NCBI GenBank assembly: GCA_934643865.1
Contig: CAKUCX010000061.1
Span: 1 to 20,650 of the forward strand
Source of the DNA: an uncultured Kiritimatiellota bacterium
Lineage (GTDB): Bacteria; Verrucomicrobiota; Kiritimatiellia; RFP12; UBA1067
DNA length: 20,650 nucleotides
Direction of reading: 5' to 3'
The notes below the pieces were generated by a model that was given only the letters and a program-made list of their open reading frames with translations, ran no database searches and was not told where the DNA came from. The position numbers and the translations under genes were made by a program. Positions 1-7,122 of this stretch are shown here, one piece after another; the stretch's first letter is position 1, and every line of letters starts with the position of its first letter.

Positions 1-24
1 AGGCGCGCCAACTTTGAGAGACAA

Positions 25-48
25 TCTCCGCGTCTTCGTGTCTCCGCG
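25..48. repeat. Three tandem octamers, consensus TCTYCGYG
   Basis: Three contiguous 8-base units can be read: TCTCCGCG (25-32), TCTTCGTG (33-40), TCTCCGCG (41-48). Units 1 and 3 are identical, and unit 2 differs by two C-to-T changes. The array lies in non-coding sequence upstream of the first gene. From memory, short intergenic arrays of this general kind are dispersed in genomes of several environmental phyla. Whether this copy belongs to such a family cannot be told from one copy. Confidence 0.6.
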
Positions 49-211
49 CGCACCGTGTTGACCGGCCGGAGGGCGCGTGCCGGGCCTGTACCGCCGTACT
101 TGTAGCGGGAGGCTCGGGAATATTCTTTTCCTAGTGTCTCTTGTGGCCGGGTGGGAAATCGGGATAAGTTGTTCTGAAAAAATCGAGATACGGGTGGTTG
201 AACATTCGCAT

Positions 212-240
212 TTGACGGGGGGTGGGGGGGATGTTAAAAT
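212..240 (+). promoter_or_regulatory. Sigma70-type promoter with G-tract spacer, upstream of the autotransporter-like gene
   Basis: A -35 box TTGACG (212-217, 5 of 6 consensus) and a -10 box TAAAAT (235-240, 5 of 6) are separated by exactly 17 bp. A TG at 232-233 makes the -10 extended. The spacer is nearly all G: the run starting in the -35 box is G6 (217-222), then one T, then G7 (224-230). Transcription would begin near 247, leaving a leader of about 40 nt before the ATG at 289. Confidence 0.6.
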
Positions 241-288
241 TGACGCCGTTCTTGACGATGGCATGTGAAAGAGAGCGAGGCGATACGC

Positions 289-1359
289 ATGAATGGCATG
301 GGACGAATGGGCAGATGGATGTCGCTGGGGGCGACCGCATTGGGATGCCTGGTGGGGGCGCATGCCGATACGCTGACGTGGAACGGCGGCGCCACGAACG
401 ACTTCTCGGCGGCCGCGAGCTGGACGCCGGCGCAGAAGCCCCAGCCGGGCGATACGCTCGTCATCCAGGGGGACGTCACCTTCACGGGCGCGACGTTCGA
501 CGTGGGGATGGCGGGCCTCACGATCCAGAGTACGCAGGGAAGTGTACGGTGCAACGTCTCCTTCACGGGGAGCGGCGACCTGGTGATCAGGGGCAACGGA
601 AAGGCGTTCTTCCAGGATGGCGCCTGTCCGTCGCTGGCGGGCAACTGGCGTCTGTGCGGCGGCGTCTTCGAGCCGTGTCCGGGTGGGATGGGGTCAGGGA
701 AGGTGTATGTCGAGGCCTCCTCAAGGCTCCAGGTCGGTGCCGTGACGCTGACGAACGACGTCTGCGTGGTCGGAAGCGGCGCGTCCATCGCCTTCGCGCG
801 CGCCGCGCGGCTGATGGGCGTGCTGTCTGCGAATGCGGACCTCGTTCTCAATGTCGCCTGGGTGGATGCGAACCAGCGCGTGGAAATCGCCGACCTCCGG
901 GCGGGCGTGTCGACGGTGACGATTACGGGAAATGCGGGCGGCGCGAACCGCACGCTCGACTTCACGGGGACGGTCGAGGCGCGTCTCGTCAAGAAGAGCG
1001 GGGCATGTGAGGTCCGTTTCACGGGCACGTCGGAAGCGGCGGAGACGGCGCTGGCTGTCGAGGAGGGAACGGTGTCGTTCACCGGATCGGCCCGGTGGGC
1101 GGGTCCGTCCGTGACCGCGACGGGCGAAGGGACCGTTCTGCGTTTCGACGGGAACAACCTTTCGTCCGCCGCGACGTTGACGGTCGAAGAGGGCGGCAAG
1201 GTCGAGATCGCGGAGGGCGTGGGCGTCCGCGTCAAAGCATTGGTCCTCAATGGACAGAAGATGCCGGTCGGCGTCTATTCAAAGGCGAACCAGCCCGCCT
1301 TCTTCGACGGCGCCGGCCATGTGGTGGTGGGCAAGGCGACCGTGGTCATCCTGCGTTAG
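289..1359 (+). CDS. Secreted autotransporter-type beta-strand-repeat protein
   Basis: A 356-residue protein, probably exported and cell-surface or extracellular. A signal peptide is visible: basic n-region with two Arg, hydrophobic stretch around residues 11-24, and a likely cleavage after AHA (residue 26). The mature part starts with a TLTWNGG motif and is rich in Thr, Gly and Val. It ends with a strand pattern (ALVLNGQKMPVGVY, then GAGHVVVG) typical of passenger regions of autotransporter-associated beta-helix proteins. No C-terminal beta-barrel and no PEP-CTERM signal is present, so how it stays attached is unknown. The ATG at 289 was preferred over the in-frame GTG at 265 because GAGG (277-280) lies 8 nt before it. 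It has its own promoter and converges on the next gene. No enzymatic motif was seen. Confidence 0.8.
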   Translation: MNGMGRMGRWMSLGATALGCLVGAHADTLTWNGGATNDFSAAASWTPAQKPQPGDTLVIQGDVTFTGATFDVGMAGLTIQSTQGSVRCNVSFTGSGDLVIRGNGKAFFQDGACPSLAGNWRLCGGVFEPCPGGMGSGKVYVEASSRLQVGAVTLTNDVCVVGSGASIAFARAARLMGVLSANADLVLNVAWVDANQRVEIADLRAGVSTVTITGNAGGANRTLDFTGTVEARLVKKSGACEVRFTGTSEAAETALAVEEGTVSFTGSARWAGPSVTATGEGTVLRFDGNNLSSAATLTVEEGGKVEIAEGVGVRVKALVLNGQKMPVGVYSKANQPAFFDGAGHVVVGKATVVILR

Positions 1360-1416
1360 GGGCCGGGCCTTCGGCACGTCGATGGCGGTTGCGGGGATTG
1401 CCGTCCCGCGCCGCCT

Positions 1417-3687
1417 TCACATTCCCTGCACGACCTCGGCGGCCGCGAAGGCGGCGACGAGGTCGGCCTTCGAGAGGCGCGTCTTGAGGTAGCGGCGGTT
1501 GTCGGCGGGCAGCGCGACGCGCCCGTTCTCGGAGGCCGTCGGCACCGCCTCGCCGTCGATGCGCGCGAGCAGCGTGACGGCGGCGGGCAGCTTCAGCGTG
1601 GCGGAGCCCGAGGTGTGCCACCAGGTGGCGTAGGTCTCGCCGCCGCGCTCGAAGACGAAGGCGCTCACCGGCGCGGCGGCGCCCGCCACCGGCGCGGGGG
1701 TGAGTTCCACAAGCTCGTAGGCGCCGCGGCCGTTGAGCAGCAGGTGGAACTCGCGCGCGGGGTCGCGCAGCCTTTCGCGGCACGCGGGGGTGAGCCACTT
1801 CCGGGCACGGACGTCCTCCCAGCGGCGCATCACTTCAAGGAGGTCGTCGGCGCGCGGATGCTTCTGGAAGAAGTCGCGGCGGATCTGGATCGTCGCCGGG
1901 CAGTCCCATGCCGCCGCCTTGGAGGTGCCGTACTCCCACTGGTCGGCCTGGGTGCCGACCGAGGGCTTCCCGCGCCAGGTGTCCTTGCCGGGCAGCACGC
2001 AGCTCCACCAGCCGAAGTCGAGCCGCGTGAAGTCCTGGCGCATGACCGGCGCCTCCGCGAGCGGATATTCGGCGATCTTGCGCTTGAAGAGTTCGGGCGA
2101 GAACACGTCGAAGGCGTTGGCGCCGGCCTGCAGGTGCCAGCCGAAGTGCGCCTTCGCGGCGCCTTCGGTGAAGATGGGCGGCTTCTTGAACTTCGCGCAC
2201 ACGCGGTACTGCGAATAGGGCACGTAGACGCCGCAGGGGGGATTCACGCCTTCGGAGCCGTCGAAGTAGCAGAACGCCATGCCCTGGTCGTAGATGCGCG
2301 CGATCTTCTCGGCCACTTCGTCCTGGAGGTCGGTGCGCTGGTCGATGTAGCAGCTTGTGGCGCCGAATTCGCTCATGTCGAGGATGCCGCCGATGTCGCC
2401 GCGCCGGTGGGGCGCGGCACGGGTCTTGAAGGCGCCGCGCCGCACGCCGGTGAAGCGGTAGGGCGGCGTGGTGGCGTAGCCCTCGTAGGTGAAGAGCTCG
2501 CCGCCGAACTTGAGCACGCGCGCACAGCGGCCCTGCGCGTCCCCGGCGATCACGCTGTCCACGGGGTTCTCGGAGACGAAGAGCGCGTCCACGGCGCCCG
2601 TTTCGGGGACGTCCCTCATCAGCGTGAAGTGCCGCGTGAGGTTGAGGCGCGGATCGGCGACCGGCGTCACGTACGAACTTCTCATGCCGATGTGCGTCTG
2701 GAGCGTGTGGAAGCCGGGGGTGATGCCGGCGGCGCGGATCTTGTCGAGCACCGCCTTCACGTCCTTCTCGCCGTTGGGGTAGTGCTTGTTCCAGGTGTAG
2801 TCGCCGAGGATCGCGTAGCCGCCCGGTTCGAGGAAGGCGGGGAAGAAGATGAGCATCAGCCGGAAGCCGCCGCGCCGGGCGAGCGCGATGTGGTCGTCCA
2901 CGTTCTCGGGGTAGACTGCGCCCGACCAGTAGATCGAGGCGTTCAGCAGCGGGTTGCGGCGGCTCGCCACGCCGTTGGGGAGCCCCAGACCCCGCTCGCA
3001 GCGTTCCATCGCCGCGAGGAAGCCCTGCTCGCCGGCGCCGGCCACGATCGCCGCCTTGCCGCCGCGCAGGCGCCGCCCCCGGGCGAGGTCGGCGCGGAGG
3101 ATCCTGAAGCCGTGGCGGACCTCGTGGTCGATGTCCGCGAAAGGCTCGGCGGCGATCACGGCCACCGCCGCCTTGTCGTCCCAGGAGACGTTGAGCCAGT
3201 CGCCGAAGTTGGCGCGGTTCTTCACCGGCAGCTGTACCACGCGGAAGTCCGCGACCGGCGGCACGTCCATCACCAGCCCGCCATACTGCTTCTCGTTGAC
3301 GGTGTCGCTGATGAAGTCCACAAGCTCGAAGACGGCATAGCCGTCCGCCTCCACCACCTTGACCACCGCCTCGTAGGGCGCGAGGTGGAAGCCCACGACC
3401 AGCCTGTCGCCCTCGCGCCGGAGGCGGTTCGCCTGGTAGGTGGTGCGCTTGTTGGGATGCGCGAGCTTGATCTCGTTGTTGAAGGGGCGCGTCTGCGTGG
3501 AGCTGAAAAGCGCGATGCGTTCCCTCTGGTCGAGCGTCTCCTCGCCAGTGGCCTTCACGACGAGCGACCGGGCGACGGCGTCGTCGCCCACCGTGAGGGT
3601 GAAGGTGGTGGTTTCGATGGTGACGTCGGCCGTCGCGGCCAGCGCCGCGAGCGTCGCCGCGAGCGTTGTGATGTTCGCAAGGTTCAT
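1417..3687 (-). CDS. Secreted glycoside-hydrolase-like protein (TIM-barrel type)
   Basis: A 756-residue protein that I cannot place in a numbered glycoside hydrolase family. Residues 1-20 form a signal peptide (TLAALAATA, cut before DVTI). Residues about 21-240 look like a beta-sandwich, as in GH31/GH36-type enzymes. From about 248 a barrel-like order follows: SIYWSGAVYPE, then LMLIFFPAF, GITPGFHT, CYIDQRTD (447-454), FCYFDGSEG (Asp476, Glu479), PPIFTEGA (Glu508), and a final small beta domain after about residue 640. Asp476 and Glu508 sit at strand ends and are candidate catalytic acids by inference only. The ATG at 3687 was preferred over an in-frame ATG at 3753 because GGAG lies 8 nt upstream and the signal peptide starts there. 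A role in glycan breakdown outside the cytoplasm is likely; the substrate is unknown. Confidence 0.75.
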   Translation of the reverse strand: MNLANITTLAATLAALAATADVTIETTTFTLTVGDDAVARSLVVKATGEETLDQRERIALFSSTQTRPFNNEIKLAHPNKRTTYQANRLRREGDRLVVGFHLAPYEAVVKVVEADGYAVFELVDFISDTVNEKQYGGLVMDVPPVADFRVVQLPVKNRANFGDWLNVSWDDKAAVAVIAAEPFADIDHEVRHGFRILRADLARGRRLRGGKAAIVAGAGEQGFLAAMERCERGLGLPNGVASRRNPLLNASIYWSGAVYPENVDDHIALARRGGFRLMLIFFPAFLEPGGYAILGDYTWNKHYPNGEKDVKAVLDKIRAAGITPGFHTLQTHIGMRSSYVTPVADPRLNLTRHFTLMRDVPETGAVDALFVSENPVDSVIAGDAQGRCARVLKFGGELFTYEGYATTPPYRFTGVRRGAFKTRAAPHRRGDIGGILDMSEFGATSCYIDQRTDLQDEVAEKIARIYDQGMAFCYFDGSEGVNPPCGVYVPYSQYRVCAKFKKPPIFTEGAAKAHFGWHLQAGANAFDVFSPELFKRKIAEYPLAEAPVMRQDFTRLDFGWWSCVLPGKDTWRGKPSVGTQADQWEYGTSKAAAWDCPATIQIRRDFFQKHPRADDLLEVMRRWEDVRARKWLTPACRERLRDPAREFHLLLNGRGAYELVELTPAPVAGAAAPVSAFVFERGGETYATWWHTSGSATLKLPAAVTLLARIDGEAVPTASENGRVALPADNRRYLKTRLSKADLVAAFAAAEVVQGM

Positions 3688-3743
3688 GTCAAGGGCTCCT
3701 GTCGTGCATGGCCGAAGGGTTTCCATTCCGCCGTTCGCCGGAC

Positions 3744-3752
3744 AGTATGCCA
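3744..3752 (-). promoter_or_regulatory. Putative extended -10 for the glycosidase-like gene
   Basis: On the minus strand this reads TGGCATACT, i.e. TG-n-CATACT (5 of 6 to TATACT). Only a poor -35 (TTCCGC, 17 bp upstream) accompanies it, so the TGn extension would carry recognition. The expected leader is about 50 nt, ending in the GGAG site before the ATG at 3687. Confidence 0.35.
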
Positions 3753-3799
3753 AAAATCCCGTGGAAGCGGAAGTGAATCAGAAAATCAAAAAAACTCTC

Positions 3800-3829
3800 T
3801 TGCGCGCAGCCAAAGGATTGTGTTAAACT
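3800..3829 (+). promoter_or_regulatory. Promoter of the seven-gene surface operon
   Basis: A -35 TTGCGC (3800-3805) and a -10 TAAACT (3824-3829) are separated by 18 bp. TG at 3821-3822 makes an extended -10. The 20 bases upstream of the -35 are A-rich, like an UP element, and stand out from the surrounding high-GC sequence. The start would be near 3836, only about 20 nt before the ATG, with AGGAGG in between. Confidence 0.6.
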
Positions 3830-3857
3830 AGCCGCAATCGACTTAGGAGGAAGCGTG

Positions 3858-4982
3858 ATGCTACGAAACAAAAAGGTTCTGACCGCGCTCTGCATGGGTG
3901 GAGTCGCTTTGTCTGCGTTGGCGGCCGGGACGGTCGTCGTGCAGCAGCCGTTCGCGACGGTGACGGATGACCTGACGCAGCTCGGAGGCGACAATCCGGG
4001 TACGTGGGAGGGCTATGGTTCGGTGACGAACCAGTCCGTCGGAACGGGGTACGCGAAGCCGGTCGGCAAGCCGATTGCCGTGGCGAAGGACACGTTCTAC
4101 CTCTCCGTTGACGGTTCTGTGACCTGCACGGCCGCCACGGAGGAGAACAAGCCGGCGACGGTCGACATGATGATCCAGATCTCGCGGCCGGACGAGGCGC
4201 TCGCCCTGCCGTCGGGCGAGACGACGGACGGCATCCAGATCGCGCTCGGCGTCGAGACGAACGGCACGCTCAAGGCCTACTGCAAGAACCGGGGCGACGT
4301 GACTGGCTGGTACGCGCTCGGCACGACGCAGTACGCGGAAGGGGAGTGGCATCGCGTGAGCTTCACGTTCGACTACACGAAGCAGACGTGCCAGATCCGC
4401 CTTGACGGCGAGCCGCTGATGACGGCGGACGGATATCTGACGTCCGACCCAAAAGGGGCGTCCACGGACACCGGGTCGTGGTATAAGTTGAACACGACGA
4501 CGGTCCAGAAGCTTTCAAGCCTGAAGGTCGTCGGCTCGACGGCGATCGACGAGGTCGTGGTGAAGTATGGCGAGGGCCTGGGCGATGTCCAGCCGCCGCT
4601 GGCCGACATCGGCGACTCGACGGGCGAGGTTCCGAACCAGTGGATCGCCGAGCAGGGCATCACGCGCGAAATGGCGACGGGCGACGCCCCCGACGGGACG
4701 GGCATGAAGGTCGTTGAGAAGTATCAGGCCGGCTTTGACGTGGCGGACGGCCAGAAGCTTGAAATCACGAAGATGACGATGACGGCGGACGGGGCGCAGC
4801 TCGTGGTTCCCGTTGCGAAGGCGCGCGAAGGCTTCAAGAACGTCATCGAAGTCAACAAGGGCGAGACGAACGAACGGGTCGACATCCCGGTTGGCGAGGG
4901 GACGGTGACGGTCCCCGTTCCGGCGCCGAACGGCAACACGGCCGTCAAGTACACCTACCAGATCAAGACCCAGACGAAGTAA
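3858..4982 (+). CDS. Secreted LamG/concanavalin-like protein, first gene of the surface operon
   Basis: A 374-residue exported protein. The signal peptide has three basic residues (R3, K5, K6), a hydrophobic core at 8-21 and a likely cut at ALAA-G (23/24). Residues about 75-235 look like a LamG/concanavalin-type jelly roll. The clearest mark is EWHRVSFTFDY followed by CQIRLDGEPL (about 163-187), then a SSLKVVGSTAIDEVVV strand near 220-235. The C-terminal part (about 258-374) carries VVEKYQAGFDVADGQ, which resembles the 'YxAGxDPxD' modules common at the ends of secreted Verrucomicrobiota proteins, followed by a small Ig-like beta domain. AGGAGG (3845-3850) lies 7 nt before the ATG at 3858, so the GTG at 3855 is not the start. 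A carbohydrate- or surface-binding role is inferred. There is no membrane anchor. Confidence 0.8.
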   Translation: MLRNKKVLTALCMGGVALSALAAGTVVVQQPFATVTDDLTQLGGDNPGTWEGYGSVTNQSVGTGYAKPVGKPIAVAKDTFYLSVDGSVTCTAATEENKPATVDMMIQISRPDEALALPSGETTDGIQIALGVETNGTLKAYCKNRGDVTGWYALGTTQYAEGEWHRVSFTFDYTKQTCQIRLDGEPLMTADGYLTSDPKGASTDTGSWYKLNTTTVQKLSSLKVVGSTAIDEVVVKYGEGLGDVQPPLADIGDSTGEVPNQWIAEQGITREMATGDAPDGTGMKVVEKYQAGFDVADGQKLEITKMTMTADGAQLVVPVAKAREGFKNVIEVNKGETNERVDIPVGEGTVTVPVPAPNGNTAVKYTYQIKTQTK

Positions 4983-5009
4983 CCGCGAACGGCTGAAAGG
5001 AACATGACA

Positions 5010-5747
5010 ATGAAAAGGCTTTTGACGGTTTTCGGTGCGGCGGGTCTCACGATGGCGTCCCTTGCCGCCGTGAATGATACGCTCATCTCCTTCTCGACGC
5101 CGGGCGTGGATACCTACGCGGATGGGACGGCGGTGCGCGACGGCGAATGCTACGCGCTCGTCTGGTCGGCGGACGGTGTCTTCGAGGGGCTTGACGTGAA
5201 CGGTCGGCCGCTCGACGCCGCCGACGCGGTCGTCCTCGTCGCGCCGGTCGCGAAGGACGGCAGATGCCCGGATCTGGTCTATCAGGTGGACGCCGCGCGG
5301 GCGGCCGCGTTCGCGGGTGGCCAGTACGGCGTCTATCTGCTCGACACGCGCCGGACGGATGCGGCGACGGGCGAGGTGAAGGTCGGCCTTGAAGACGGCA
5401 AGCTCGTCTTCGTGCGCACGAGCGCGGCGGCGACGGATGGCCTTGCGGCGACGGCGGGCGGCGCGCCTGCGGCGGCTGGGGCGGCTGGGGCCGTGGGCGG
5501 CGCGGCGGCGACGGTCTACACGGAAATCGAGCCGCCGGTCGTCGCGATCAAGGTCGATGCGGCCGTCATCACGCTCACGGTGTCGGGCATGAATCCGTTT
5601 GCGGACTACTGGGTGCAGAAGGGCACGGACCTCAAGGATGTCTCCGAGAAGGTCGCCGACGTGCCCGCAGACGGCGTGGTGGCGCTTCCCAAGACGGACG
5701 ACGCCGCCTTCTTCAAGGTCAAGGGCGGCCTCCCGGCGGTCAAGTAA
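5010..5747 (+). CDS. Secreted protein of unknown function with Gly/Ala hinge
   Basis: A 245-residue exported protein. The signal peptide is MKRLLTVFGAAGL with a cut near SLAA-V (20/21). The N-terminal domain (21-138) is beta-rich and contains GECYALVW (46-53) and QYGVYLLDTR (105-114). Residues about 139-168 are almost only Ala and Gly, apparently a flexible hinge; its DNA contains a 9-bp unit in tandem (5472-5489). The C-terminal domain (169-245) looks like a small Ig-type fold with a FADYWVQKGTDL strand and the ending AAFFKVKGG, a pattern I associate with C-terminal beta modules of Verrucomicrobiota secreted proteins. Two ATGs lie at 5004 and 5010. The second is 9 nt from AAAGG (4996-5000), the first only 3 nt, so 5010 was chosen. 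The gene starts 27 bp after its upstream neighbour. No function is recognised. Confidence 0.75.
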   Translation: MKRLLTVFGAAGLTMASLAAVNDTLISFSTPGVDTYADGTAVRDGECYALVWSADGVFEGLDVNGRPLDAADAVVLVAPVAKDGRCPDLVYQVDAARAAAFAGGQYGVYLLDTRRTDAATGEVKVGLEDGKLVFVRTSAAATDGLAATAGGAPAAAGAAGAVGGAAATVYTEIEPPVVAIKVDAAVITLTVSGMNPFADYWVQKGTDLKDVSEKVADVPADGVVALPKTDDAAFFKVKGGLPAVK

Positions 5748-5773
5748 GGCGTGCGAGTGAAAGGACTGTGAAG

Positions 5774-6529
5774 ATGAAACTCCATTCGTTGATTTGCGTG
5801 GGCATGTTTGCGGCGGCGGGAGCCGCGTTGGGCGGGGATGTGATCGTGGGCACGACGTGTGCCGCGATGGCCGTTCCCGCGACGGGAATGTACACGCTCA
5901 TTGCCGTTCCCTTCAAGGACGTCGGTGGCAAGGAGGCGAAGGTCAAGGTCGCCGATGTCGTGAAGACCGTCGGGCTGGAGGATGGCAGTCAACTTTACTA
6001 CTATACGGGTAAGGAATACTACGTCTGGACGCTTGATGCCAAAACGGGTGCTTGGGGGGGAGCGATCGTTACCTCTACCTCCGAGAAAGAGGGTGAGAGC
6101 GTGACGATGCAGACGCCGCCCGCCGATTTTCAGGTTCCCTGCGGCTCGACGTTGTGGCTCCAGCGCGCGGAGGGAAGCGACGTGGGCGTCGTCCTCTACG
6201 GCGAGGAGGCGGCCGTGCCGAATCCGACGCTGACGGCGAAATCCGTTCAGCTTATCTCAAACCCAAAGGCGACGGACTACACGTTCACGGCGGAGGGTGA
6301 TGAGGGTGTTGCTGATGGCGACATGATCATGATTCCCCAGGACAACGGCACGCAGACTGCCTACACCTACAAGACGGGGAGGGGCTGGGGCCTGTACGAG
6401 CAGAGCGGGAAGGTTCCGGGGACTGAGATTCCCCTGATGACATTCACCGTCAAGACGGTCACGATCCCCGGCGGGCGGGGTGCCTGGTACGCCAGCAAAG
6501 GCACGACGCCTCCGTCCATCGTTTGGTAA
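5774..6529 (+). CDS. Secreted two-lobed protein, function unknown
   Basis: A 251-residue exported protein with a signal peptide (hydrophobic 4-19, cut near ALG-G, 20/21). The mature part seems to be an internal duplication. Lobe one (about 39-144) runs TLIAVPF, DGSQLYYY, TGAWG, VPCGSTLWLQ, VVLYG. Lobe two (about 158-251) runs QLISNPK, DGDMIMIP, TGRGWGLY, IPGGRGAWYA, SIVW. The layout weakly recalls the Verrucomicrobia-associated family TIGR02597, but I cannot confirm this. The ATG at 5774 was chosen because AAGGA (5761-5765) is 8 nt upstream; the GTG at 5768 would be only 2 nt away. It lies 26 bp after the preceding gene in the same operon. There are only two cysteines (29 and 123), a possible disulfide between the start and end of lobe one. 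Confidence 0.75.
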   Translation: MKLHSLICVGMFAAAGAALGGDVIVGTTCAAMAVPATGMYTLIAVPFKDVGGKEAKVKVADVVKTVGLEDGSQLYYYTGKEYYVWTLDAKTGAWGGAIVTSTSEKEGESVTMQTPPADFQVPCGSTLWLQRAEGSDVGVVLYGEEAAVPNPTLTAKSVQLISNPKATDYTFTAEGDEGVADGDMIMIPQDNGTQTAYTYKTGRGWGLYEQSGKVPGTEIPLMTFTVKTVTIPGGRGAWYASKGTTPPSIVW

Positions 6530-6558
6530 CGCAACGTCGAAGAAGAGAAGGAAAGACA

Positions 6559-7044
6559 ATGAAACTCATTCAGAAAATCGCCTTTTGCGCGACGTTGGCA
6601 CTGATGGGGTCGGCTTCGGCCTCGACGCTCTTCTGGCAGGTCAATAAGGACGGGGCAGGTCCGCTGGGATGGGACGGCAATGACGCGCAGTACGCCGTTC
6701 TCAAGGCGACGACCGGCACGCTTGCGGATGGCGTCGACATCGTGGCGGCGTATGACCTGCGCGAGGGGACGGCGTGGGCGACGGATCTCGGAACCTATGG
6801 GAATTCAAGCTATTCCTTCTTCGTTGAGCTGCTCAACGCTTCCAGCAGCCCGGTCTACGCCCAGAAGGCGGCGACGTCCTACGACAACCTGCTTTCGTCG
6901 GGGTACGTTTCCGCAAGTGCCTTGGATCGGCCGACGGGCGCCGTTTCGGGCGGCTTCAACGGCGCGTCGGTGCCGGAGCCGACGAGCGGCGTTCTGCTGC
7001 TGATTGGCGGGGCGATGCTGGCCCTGCGGCGGCGGCGCGCGTGA
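6559..7044 (+). CDS. Small PEP-CTERM sorting-domain protein
   Basis: A 161-residue surface or matrix protein. The N-terminus has a signal peptide (MKLIQKIAF, cut near SASA-S, 22/23). The C-terminus is a complete PEP-CTERM signal: V-P-E-P at 138-141, a hydrophobic segment at about 143-156, then the arginine cluster RRRR and a terminal Ala. Known for this family: an exosortase (EpsH/Xrt) recognises and processes the signal; no exosortase is in this window. The middle (about 23-137) is a single small beta-rich domain with a Gly/Ser-rich end, unlike any enzyme I know. The ATG at 6559 is preceded by AAGGAAAG (6548-6555) and starts 29 bp after the previous stop. An in-frame start at 6523 would overlap that gene and spoil the signal peptide. 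Confidence 0.88.
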   Translation: MKLIQKIAFCATLALMGSASASTLFWQVNKDGAGPLGWDGNDAQYAVLKATTGTLADGVDIVAAYDLREGTAWATDLGTYGNSSYSFFVELLNASSSPVYAQKAATSYDNLLSSGYVSASALDRPTGAVSGGFNGASVPEPTSGVLLLIGGAMLALRRRRA

Positions 7045-7065
7045 AGGTGGCCTGAAAGGCGGACG

Positions 7066-7091
7066 GAGGCGGGTCGGCGACGGCCCGCCTC
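7066..7091 (+). terminator. GNRA-capped hairpin between the PEP-CTERM and TPR genes
   Basis: An 11-bp stem (7066-7076 with 7081-7091, ten Watson-Crick pairs and one G-U) closes a GCGA tetraloop (7077-7080). It is followed by CGGTTGTGT, which is only mildly T-rich. It may be a weak terminator or attenuator that lowers expression of the downstream genes, or a 3' stabilising stem left after mRNA processing. The 78-bp gap in which it lies is the widest in the operon. Confidence 0.5.
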
Positions 7092-7122
7092 GGTTGTGTA
7101 GACAAGGGGGAAGGGGAAGCAG

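Noticed and set aside
77..268. 63-residue frame starting with GTG before the first gene
   Set aside because: No Shine-Dalgarno, unusual composition, and it runs through the predicted promoter and G-tract.
1360..1416. Possible terminator between the first two convergent genes
   Set aside because: Only a 5-bp GCGGG/CCCGC stem with a 9-nt loop and no T tract could be found.
1615..3831. 738-residue plus-strand open frame antisense to the glycosidase-like gene
   Set aside because: The translation is dominated by Arg, Ala, Val, His and Glu without any fold signature. It is a high-GC antisense shadow of a gene with signal peptide and Shine-Dalgarno.
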